Assembly: GCA_016125265.1 (NCBI GenBank)
Contig: WGMC01000007.1
Span: 144,609-208,608, forward strand
Source of the DNA: Planctomycetaceae bacterium
GTDB taxonomy: Bacteria > Planctomycetota > UBA1135 > GCA-002686595
Direction of reading: 5' to 3'
Length of the DNA stretch: 64,000 bases
Positions 26,111 through 34,584 of the stretch are shown here, piece after piece. The translations under genes and the position numbers were made by a program. The notes beneath the pieces were generated by a model. It was given only the letters and a program-made list of their open reading frames with translations, had not been told where the DNA came from and did no database searches. How positions within the stretch are numbered: the first letter of the stretch is position 1; every line of letters starts with the position of its first letter.

Positions 26111-26769
26111 ATGGACTCGCCCCGCTCTGGCGAACGCCCGCCGGCAAAGCGGCTTCGCACCGCGCTCGTTCTTGCCCTGTTGGTGGTGCCCATGGCCGCA
26201 GGACTGGGGCTTTGGACGAGCTACGCGGCGCGTCCCGGACCCGGGCCCGACGCCTCGCTCGACTGGCCGGCGGGCAGCTCGGTCGAGCGCGCCCTGGACC
26301 GGCCCACTCTGCTGGTGTTCGCCCATCCGCGGTGTCCCTGCACCCGGGCTTCCCTCGAAAACCTCGACCGGCTGCTGACGAACTTGCAGCGGTCGCTGCG
26401 GACCGAGGTATTGCTCTGGACTCCCGCGGGACTCGATCTCGCGGAGACCGAGGCCTTCGCGGACAGCTCCGTGCTGCACCGCGCCCGCGCCATGCCGGGG
26501 ATCTCCGTCCGCCTCGATCCCGGCGGAGATCTCGCGACCCACTTCGGGGCGCGAACCTCTGGGACGGCCTTGCTTTTCGGGCCTGACGGGAGACTGCGCT
26601 ACGCCGGTGGGTTGACATTCGCCCGCGGGCACGAGGGTGAGGGTGTTGCGACGGCAAAACTGCTTGCCGCGATCGCACAGGCTCCGGCGGAGGTCGTGCA
26701 GACCGCGGTCTTTGGCTGCAGCTTGCTCGAGCCCGCCGAGCTCGCGTCCGTTCCGAAGGAGCGTCGCCC

Positions 26770-26773
<4 letters not shown>
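26111..26773 (+). CDS. RedB-like thioredoxin-fold membrane-anchored protein
   Basis: A 220-residue protein with an N-terminal transmembrane anchor (about residues 18-40). The extracytoplasmic domain carries '[20 protein letters not shown]', in which the Cys-Pro-Cys resembles the active-site turn of thioredoxin/peroxiredoxin-like RedB proteins ('HP.CPCSRAS'). A later '[19 protein letters not shown]' fits a thioredoxin-fold cis-region and following strand. ATG 26111 is chosen because the region before it lacks coding character; 26051 is an in-frame alternative. Its TGA overlaps the ATG of the sensor kinase (ATGA), so the pair are co-expressed and it may provide a redox input. Confidence 0.65.
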
Positions 26774-29037
<2,264 letters not shown>

Positions 29038-29062
29038 GCCAGTGCGGCGCGTCGCTCCGGCC

Positions 29063-29091
29063 TCGACACGGACGGCTTCCGAGCCCAGGAT
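29063..29091 (+). promoter_or_regulatory. Candidate deoB promoter, apparently leaderless
   Basis: TCGACA (29063-29068, 5 of 6 to the -35 consensus), a 17-base spacer and CAGGAT (29086-29091) are followed by only six bases before GTG 29098. Transcription would therefore start at or next to the start codon. Confidence 0.45.
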
Positions 29092-29097
29092 GGGGCC

Positions 29098-30318
29098 GTG
29101 CAGGTCGGCGACTTGGCGAAGCGGCGTGTGTTCCTGATCGTGCTCGACTCCCTCGGGGTCGGCGCGATGCCCGATGCGGAGCGTTTCGGGGACGTCGGTG
29201 CCCACACGCTCGACCACCTGGTGGCCGCGGCGGGTGGGTTGGATGCGCCGCGCCTCTTGGCACTCGGGCTGGGCAATGTGCCGGGCGTGCGGTCCCTTGC
29301 GCCCGCGGCCCGGCCGCAAGGCGCGTTTGGGCGACTCTTGGAGCGCTCCCCGGGCAAGGACACTTCGACCGGTCACTGGGAACTGATGGGCTGTGTGCTC
29401 GATCGCGCTTTCCCCGTCTATCCGGATGGCTTTCCGCCGCAGATTCTCGACCCTTTCGTGGAGCGCGCGCGCCTGCCGGGTGTCCTGTGCAATGCGCCGG
29501 CTTCGGGCACCGAAGTGCTCGAGCGCCTTGGCCGACATTCGATCGAGACGGGCAAACCGATCGTCTACACCAGCGCCGACAGTGTGTTCCAGGTGGCGGC
29601 CCACGAGCAGCACTTCGGGCTCAATCGGCTCCTCGAGATCTGCGCGATCGCCCGCGAGATCCTCGTGCCCTACGGTGTGGGCCGGGTGATCGCGCGGCCG
29701 TTCGTGGGCGAGGAGGGGGCGTACCGGCGCACCTACAACCGCAAGGACTTCAGCCTGGAACCGCCCCGCGAGACCAGCCTGGACCGCCTGAAGGCAGCCG
29801 GTGTGCCCGTGATCGGCGTGGGCAAGATCGAAGACATCTTCGCGGGCCGCGGCCTGACGGAGAGTGTGCACACCGAGGGCAACAAAGACGGCATGGAACA
29901 CGTGCTGCGCCTCGCGCGCGAGGCCGAACGCGGCCTCGTGTTCGTGAACCTCGTCGACTTCGACATGTTGTTCGGCCACCGCCGCGACGCGCACGGCTAC
30001 CGCGCGGCTCTCGAGGAGTTCGACCGCGCGCTGACGCGGCTCGAAGCGCTGTTGCGGCCCGACGACGTGGTGCTGATGACCGCGGACCACGGCAACGATC
30101 CCACCCACCTCGAGACCACGGATCACACACGCGAGTACGTGCCGATCCTGGCGACAGGCCCGCGCGTGACTGCGGGTGTCGCACTGGGCACCCGCACGAG
30201 CTTCGCGGACGTGGGCGCGACCGTGGAGGAGCTGCTCGGACTTTCGCCCAAGGCCCCCGGCGAGTCCTTCGCCGCCGCGCTGCGCGGTGTCGCGCCCGCG
30301 GCTCCGCCGTGCCCGTAA
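29098..30318 (+). CDS. deoB: Phosphopentomutase
   Basis: A 406-residue cytoplasmic enzyme interconverting (deoxy)ribose-1-phosphate and -5-phosphate, of the alkaline-phosphatase superfamily and of usual family length. Metal and catalytic motifs are present: 'VFLIVLDSLGVGAMPDA' (metal Asp), 'GKDTSTGHWELMG' (phosphorylated Thr), 'FVNLVDFDMLFGHRRD' (metal Asp/His) and 'MTADHGNDPTH' with 'TDHTREYVPIL' (metal Asp/His). The start is GTG 29098. It acts downstream of thymidine phosphorylase, whose gene lies 9.5 kb away on the same strand. The two usually sit close together, and accessory genes separate them here. Confidence 0.95.
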   Translation: MQVGDLAKRRVFLIVLDSLGVGAMPDAERFGDVGAHTLDHLVAAAGGLDAPRLLALGLGNVPGVRSLAPAARPQGAFGRLLERSPGKDTSTGHWELMGCVLDRAFPVYPDGFPPQILDPFVERARLPGVLCNAPASGTEVLERLGRHSIETGKPIVYTSADSVFQVAAHEQHFGLNRLLEICAIAREILVPYGVGRVIARPFVGEEGAYRRTYNRKDFSLEPPRETSLDRLKAAGVPVIGVGKIEDIFAGRGLTESVHTEGNKDGMEHVLRLAREAERGLVFVNLVDFDMLFGHRRDAHGYRAALEEFDRALTRLEALLRPDDVVLMTADHGNDPTHLETTDHTREYVPILATGPRVTAGVALGTRTSFADVGATVEELLGLSPKAPGESFAAALRGVAPAAPPCP

Positions 30319-30580
30319 TCGGGCGACGAACCCGAGGGCCGCGGACCTGCCGACCCAGGGGCATCTCCGCGGAAACGTGCCGGGCCGGACTGGGGGCAGT
30401 GGGGCGCTGAGCGCGCCTTTCCGACGGGGATCGCCCAACGCTCTTTTCTGCGCTAGGTGTCCCGTGGGAGCGCGTCGTGAACCGACAACACGCGTCGGCA
30501 AGTTGTTGTGTCCGCGCGCTCGCGGTGCGTCGCGCCCTCGAGAGTGCGCGGCTCGCGCCGGCTCGAGGCGACGGTGGGCC

Positions 30581-30811
30581 CTACTCGGGCTCGCTCCACG
30601 CAAACACCTCGTCCACCCGTTTTCCAAAGACCTCGGCGATGCGGAAGGCGGCCTCGAGTGACGGTGAGTACTTCTCCGCCTCGATGGCAGCCACGGTTTG
30701 GCGCGTGAGTCCAATGCGCCGACCCAACTCCGCTTGGGTCATCTCCCCGTGTAGGAACCGGAGTGTGCGGATCCCGTTGGAGATCCGACGGCTGTCGACG
30801 GGCTCAGTCAT
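30581..30811 (-). CDS. XRE-family HTH regulator
   Basis: A 76-residue single-domain Cro/C1-type helix-turn-helix protein. 'IRTLRFLHGEMTQAELGRRI' and 'GLTRQTVAAIEAEKYSPSLE' form helices 1-4 (the recognition helix around Thr-Arg-Gln-Thr-Val), followed by 'AAFRIAEVFGKRVDEVF'. It belongs to the small YozG-like regulators usually encoded beside a small membrane protein. Its ATG begins one base after the stop of that partner, so the two are co-transcribed on the minus strand. A strong dyad over the operon promoter is the likely autoregulatory site. Confidence 0.88.
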   Translation of the reverse strand: MTEPVDSRRISNGIRTLRFLHGEMTQAELGRRIGLTRQTVAAIEAEKYSPSLEAAFRIAEVFGKRVDEVFAWSEPE

Positions 30812-30812
30812 G

Positions 30813-31262
30813 CTAGCCCCGCCGGTAGCCGAGGACCACGAGGCCGTAGTGGACCAGCTCGGCGACCACGACTGCCGCGATGCCCGTGTGGATCAGCTCC
30901 CAACCGTGCTTCGAGAACGGCATCACACAGCCGACCAAGACGATGCCCACGATTAAGACGTGGTACGCGATCCTTCTGGCGCGCAGCTCGATGGCCCGGT
31001 CCCGCTCGTCCGCCGGGGCACGGGCTTCGTGGGGCCACCGAAGCCGGAACCAAGCGTGGCCGACGCCGAGGACCACCACCTGCACGAGGACGGCCCCCGC
31101 AAACCGCCCCATCGAGGGTAGGTCCGGCAGGGGTGCCGAGGGCGGCTCCAGAGCCACCCCAAGGAAGAAGGGCCCATAGGCCGCCGCCATGGCCACCAGG
31201 GAGAGCCAGGCAACCCGCTCCCGGTGGCAGGTCGCCTCCAGAATGTCTTGAATGCTTGTCAT
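30813..31262 (-). CDS. Small four-helix membrane protein paired with the XRE regulator
   Basis: A 149-residue protein with four predicted membrane helices: 'VAWLSLVAMAAAYGPFFLGV', 'FAGAVLVQVVVLGVGHAWFR', 'AYHVLIVGIVLVGCVMPF' and 'GIAAVVVAELVHYGLVVLG'. A charged cytoplasmic loop ('ADERDRAIELRARRIAY') lies between helices 2 and 3. This loop (D-E-R-[DE]..I) is frequent in small membrane proteins paired with YozG-type regulators. ATG 31262 is preferred over upstream ATGs at 31274 and 31283, because a -10 hexamer ends seven bases before it and would give a leaderless message. The function is unknown; the pair may respond to membrane or antibiotic stress. Confidence 0.7.
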   Translation of the reverse strand: MTSIQDILEATCHRERVAWLSLVAMAAAYGPFFLGVALEPPSAPLPDLPSMGRFAGAVLVQVVVLGVGHAWFRLRWPHEARAPADERDRAIELRARRIAYHVLIVGIVLVGCVMPFSKHGWELIHTGIAAVVVAELVHYGLVVLGYRRG

Positions 31263-31297
31263 GGTGTCAAGCATAGCTAACATCCCTGGGGCGTCAA
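31252..31297 (-). promoter_or_regulatory. Promoter and overlapping operator of the XRE/membrane-protein operon
   Basis: On the minus strand TTGACG (31297-31292) is followed by a 16-base spacer and TATGCT (31275-31270), with ATG 31262 seven bases later. A 23-base dyad at 31252-31274 (ATGCTTG ... CAAGCAT, 9 of 11 pairs complementary) covers the -10 edge and the start codon. That is an ideal position for repression by the dimeric XRE protein encoded second in the operon. Confidence 0.65.
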
Positions 31298-31509
31298 GTC
31301 GAGTCCTCGGGGGCAGAAGGGAACCTGCGCACGCCTGACCAGCTCGGCACGACTTCCGACGTCTGCTAGTGCGCCCTCGCCCGCGGTCGGCTCCCGAATC
31401 CCACTCCGCAATCCCGCGGCGCATCCACTGACGGTCGGAAGCGCTGATGCCCAGCCGCGAACACCTGCGCCGGACAACGGCGCGGGCCATTCCCGATGCC
31501 ACCGGAGCA

Positions 31510-31900
31510 GGCCTCGGTTCCCGCCGCGAGCACGTAGAAGAAGCGGCTGTCTCGCGAGATCGCCATGTCGAGGGGGCGCACGCCGGTGAGGGCTGCCTGC
31601 GGGTTGAGCACACTCAGTTGGCCATCGGCGCGACGGCGGTCGCTCGACGTCGTGCTCGCGCCTGCGGCACCCCGTCGGCTTCCGAAACCACCGCCTGGTT
31701 GCGCAAGCCGAACTTGAAGCCGAAGGGTGTCATGCCCGGGGACCGCATGCGGGTCGCGGTGACGGGCGCCCCGAGGGAATCGAGGCGGAACTGCGAGATG
31801 AGATTCGTGGTGCGCTCGGTGAAGTAGATATCCAGGACATCCGGGCTGATCGCGATCTGCGCTGGACGCACGTTGAGGCCGGAGAAGGGCGCACGCACTC
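31510..31900 (-). pseudogene. Remnant of a lactonase-like (YncE-type) beta-propeller gene
   Basis: Two fragments in different frames read as consecutive propeller blades. Frame one (31898 down to about 31660) encodes 'QIAISPDVLDIYFTERTTN', 'LISQFRLDSLGAPVTATRM' and 'GFKFGLRNQAVVSEADG'. A shift near 31660 is needed to continue with 'GQLSVLNPQAALTGVRPLD' and 'MAISRDSRFFYVLAAG' (to about 31510). Intact relatives read 'LSPDG..L.VTE...N.I..F.V...G', then 'F.F...G.LVVSEA', then 'DGTLS....' and so on, so the order is right. The frame is broken and both ends are missing, since a full gene is about 350 residues. The remaining sequence between 31298 and 32042 shows no further gene. Confidence 0.6.
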
Positions 31901-32042
31901 GCGCGCACCAACGCGTCGTCCGCGCTAGTTTCGCGCAGTCGGAGCGCGTTCCTTCGCGGCCGCTCGATACTGAGCTGACTCGGGGGACTTCGGGTTTCGA
32001 CGTCGATCGAGTAACTTCGAGCGACGCTCGACGAGAGGCCCC

Positions 32043-32762
32043 ATGGATCCCGCACGCAGACGATGCCTTTCCAAACTACCGGATGTGCCGCGTTGGGTCG
32101 GTGCGCGCTGCCTGCTCTTGAACGAGGGCACGCGATTGGTCGAGAACTCGACGGGTGACGGCTTCGTTGTCTGGAGTGCGGACGATGGCTTGGGCGCCGT
32201 CATCGGCACGCCCGACGCAGAACTTCTAGCCGAGGCGGCGCGCGAGGTGCCGGAGTTGCTCGCCTTCGCGGACAACGTCGAACGGGTGCGACTCCTTTTG
32301 CCTAGCTTCGAGGCGGAGTCCGCTAGCCTCTTCTCGGCGCCAATCTCTCTGCCGTCCGCGCCACCCCATCCGTGTCGTGACGTGGGATGGATCGACATCG
32401 CCTCGCAGGGCCATGTGCCCGAAGAACTGCGCGAGGAACTCGGCGACGCTGCGCGGCAAGCTGTGCCGATTGCAGCAGCCTTCGATGGAACACGTGCGGT
32501 GGCTTTTGCGTATGTGGCGGCCGAGACGGAGTCGTTGTGGGATGTGTCCGTCGACACCGTCGCGAGCCACAGACGCCGTGGGTACGCGACGGCTGCGGTG
32601 CTCCACTTGATGCGTCGGATGACGGCCAAGGGCAAGTCCGCCGTGTGGGGCGCCTTGGAGAGCAATCTGGCGTCGGCGGAAATGGCCCGCCGCATCGGGT
32701 TCGTCGAGTGCGACCGACTATGGGTCGTGTCGCGGAGCGCAACCGATCCGCGAGAGCCCTGA
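32043..32762 (+). CDS. GNAT-family N-acetyltransferase
   Basis: A 239-residue protein. The C-terminal half is a GNAT domain: 'LWDVSVDTVASHRRRGYATA' carries the acetyl-CoA pyrophosphate-binding motif (R-R-G-Y-A), followed by 'AVLHLMRRMTAKGKSAVWGA', 'LESNLASAEMARRIGFVEC' and 'DRLWVVSR'. The N-terminal half is divergent and probably folds as a second GNAT-like lobe. GAGAGG lies about 8 bases before ATG 32043 as a ribosome-binding site. The substrate cannot be deduced; such enzymes act on small amines, aminoglycosides or protein N-termini. It lies in the accessory stretch between deoB and deoA. Confidence 0.75.
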   Translation: MDPARRRCLSKLPDVPRWVGARCLLLNEGTRLVENSTGDGFVVWSADDGLGAVIGTPDAELLAEAAREVPELLAFADNVERVRLLLPSFEAESASLFSAPISLPSAPPHPCRDVGWIDIASQGHVPEELREELGDAARQAVPIAAAFDGTRAVAFAYVAAETESLWDVSVDTVASHRRRGYATAAVLHLMRRMTAKGKSAVWGALESNLASAEMARRIGFVECDRLWVVSRSATDPREP

Positions 32763-32802
32763 CGGGCGCCATGCCGAAGCCCATGTCGGCTACCCTGGTT
32801 CC

Positions 32803-33000
32803 ATGGAAGCTTTGCCGCGGACCTCGTTGGTCCTTTGCCTCGTCTTGGCCGCCTGCGCGACGAAGCCGCGCCACCCGGCTTCCCACGGAACCGCCAACGC
32901 CACGGCGGTCGTCGAGGAGCGCGCATACCGGCTGCCCGCGGGGCCCTTCGTCACTGACAGGGTGGGAAAATTCGCGCTGCCCGATCGAAGGCCCTGTTAG
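32803..33000 (+). CDS. Small lipoprotein, unknown function
   Basis: A 65-residue product with a short signal peptide ending in the lipobox 'LVLAAC' (Cys18), which points to signal peptidase II processing and a mature lipopeptide of about 48 residues. TACCCT (32791-32796) lies six bases before the ATG, as in other apparently leaderless genes of this window. A good intrinsic terminator begins 47 bases after the stop, so this looks like a complete transcription unit. No homologous family is recognised. Confidence 0.55.
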   Translation: MEALPRTSLVLCLVLAACATKPRHPASHGTANATAVVEERAYRLPAGPFVTDRVGKFALPDRRPC

Positions 33001-33627
33001 GTGATACTTGGCCCATCGCCTGACGGCGCTGGAGCCCGTTCGAGGGCAAAAATCGGCCAAGGCCCCGATTTTTTCCCTCTCTCTGACTTCACGCCGCCTC
33101 CGCCGCCGTCGGATGCGCGCCTTCATTTGGAGCCCCTGGGAGTCGAGCACACCGAGCGCGACTTCGAAGCCCTGATGTCCAGCCGCGAGCACCTGCGGCG
33201 GACGCTGGCGTGGGGCGACTGGCCCCCGGAGGGCTTCACCGTCGAAGCGAACCGCGTGGACCTCGAGCGTCACCGCGCCGAGTTCGACGCCCGCGAGGCC
33301 TACGCGTACACGGTGCTCGACCCTACAGGGCAGCGGTGCCTCGGTTGTGTCTACCTCATGCCCATGCCCGGCGGTTCCGCGAACGAGGCGCTGCTGGCGC
33401 TGTGGGTGCGGGAGGACGAAGTGGAGCGAGAGCTCGACGTCCACCTCTTGCGAACGTTGGCCGACTGGTTCGAGGCTAGCTGGCCCCTCGCGAGCTGGGT
33501 CTGGCCCATCCATCCCGACAACCCCCGGGGCCGCGCGGTGGCCGAGGCCCAGGGACTCGCACCATTCGCCGCCCCCGACCTGGAAAAATCGCTTCCGGGC
33601 CACCGGGGTTACGCCTGGCACCGTTAG
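33001..33627 (+). CDS. GNAT-family N-acetyltransferase, start uncertain
   Basis: Up to 208 residues. 'DARLHLEPLGVEHTERDFEA', 'HLRRTLAWGDWPPEGFTVEA', 'RHRAEFDAREAYAYTVLDPT', 'CLGCVYLMPMPGG' and a C-terminal 'ASWVWPIHPDNPRGRAVAEA' are the usual order of a small GNAT acetyltransferase family. The last segment replaces the more common 'N..S..L.EK.GF'. GTG 33001 abuts the previous stop, but a strong terminator hairpin sits at 33048-33074 inside this N-terminus. The true start may therefore lie after it, although the next in-frame candidates (TTG 33127, ATG 33175) would remove conserved residues. Substrate unknown. Confidence 0.65.
   Translation: MILGPSPDGAGARSRAKIGQGPDFFPLSDFTPPPPPSDARLHLEPLGVEHTERDFEALMSSREHLRRTLAWGDWPPEGFTVEANRVDLERHRAEFDAREAYAYTVLDPTGQRCLGCVYLMPMPGGSANEALLALWVREDEVERELDVHLLRTLADWFEASWPLASWVWPIHPDNPRGRAVAEAQGLAPFAAPDLEKSLPGHRGYAWHR
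33048..33074 (+). terminator. Intrinsic terminator after the small lipoprotein gene
   Basis: AAAAATCGG (33048-33056) pairs perfectly with CCGATTTTT (33065-33073) around an 8-base loop and runs into a T6 tract. It is the most canonical Rho-independent terminator in the window, 47 bases after the lipoprotein stop and inside the 5' end of the following acetyltransferase frame. Confidence 0.75.
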
Positions 33628-33708
33628 GGCGAAACTTGTGTGCTGCGCTCGGCGCATCCGGCGGGCAGAATCGAGCGAGCCTCCGAAGTCCCCCCAAGGC
33701 AACAACCT

Positions 33709-34116
33709 ATGGCACCCATCCTGCGCAACATCCTGGCCGTAGTGGCTGGCGTCCTCGTCGGCGGCGCGGTCAACATGGCGCTCGTCACGATCAGCGGTTC
33801 CGTCATCCCTCTGCCCGAGGGTGTCGATCCGTCGGACGCGGAGAGCCTCAAGGCCAACATCGAGCGATTCGAGCCGCGCCACTTCCTGATGCCGTTCCTG
33901 GCGCACGCGCTGGGAACGCTGACGGGCGCATGGGTAGCCGCGCGCCTCGCCGCGTCAAGGGCCTTCGGCCTTGCCCTCGGCATCGGCTTCTTCTACTTGC
34001 TCGGCGGGGTCGCGGCCGCCGCGATGATCCCCGCACCGGCCTGGTTCATCGCGCTGGACCTGGTAGTCGCCTACCTGCCGATGGCGTGGCTGGGTTGGCG
34101 GCTGGGCCGACGTTGA
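33709..34116 (+). CDS. Small four-helix membrane protein, unknown
   Basis: A 135-residue integral membrane protein with four hydrophobic helices: 'LRNILAVVAGVLVGGAVNMA', 'FLMPFLAHALGTLTGAWVAA', 'AFGLALGIGFFYLLGGVAAA' and 'WFIALDLVVAYLPMAWLGW'. A periplasmic loop with 'PLPEGVDPSDAESLKANIER' lies after helix 1. Proteins of this shape ('G..VN..L...G....P.P.G.D..D..SL') are frequent in marine bacteria and remain uncharacterised. ATG 33709 is chosen because the upstream in-frame part is not membrane-like. It is monocistronic as far as can be seen. Confidence 0.65.
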   Translation: MAPILRNILAVVAGVLVGGAVNMALVTISGSVIPLPEGVDPSDAESLKANIERFEPRHFLMPFLAHALGTLTGAWVAARLAASRAFGLALGIGFFYLLGGVAAAAMIPAPAWFIALDLVVAYLPMAWLGWRLGRR

Positions 34117-34220
34117 CGGGCAGCGAAGACCAGCACGGCCCACCCTTCTGCGCGTTAGAGTGTAGCAGAGAATCGGCCTCTGGCCGATGGCTTCCCACCC
34201 GCCGCTCGGCTCGTGGACTC

Positions 34221-34424
34221 CTAGCCCCGGTTATTCATCAGGTTTTCGATCCGACGACTCCAAGTCGCTGTCTGGTGGTGCTTTGGGACCGTGGCATCCG
34301 CAGGCGACCTTGAACGGGTCGTTGAGGACCACCGCAGTCGCAAAGTGCCGCCAGACTGCGAAAGGCGGCCGAAGGCCGCCGGTTGGACCGTCCGATCGGA
34401 AACGTGCTGAGTAGCCCGGGCTAG
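34221..34424. repeat. 204-bp dispersed element with terminal inverted repeats (copy 1)
   Basis: The first and last 36 bases are imperfect inverted repeats with about eight mismatches. The left end begins CTAGCCCCGGTTATTCATCA, and the right end read in reverse complement begins CTAGCCCGGGCTACTCAGCA. The interior contains GGCGGCCTTCGGCCGCC-type palindromes and carries no gene. A second copy in the opposite orientation begins at 63860. Size, termini and dispersal suggest a MITE-like or REP-type non-autonomous element. The rest of the 34117-34584 gap holds only a 7-bp hairpin (ATCGGCC/GGCCGAT, 34172-34188). Confidence 0.75.
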
Positions 34425-34584
34425 AGCAGCCCAAGCTTCTGGCTTGTCGAGTGCTGCTAGGCCGAACGCAAGATGGGCCCGAACCTCGAGATTTGACGTG
34501 ACCGCAGTCCCGCATGGGAAGAGGGGCTTTGCGTGAAGGACAGTTCTTGCGTCGATTGCCTCTGCTCCCCATTTTCCTTTGGAC

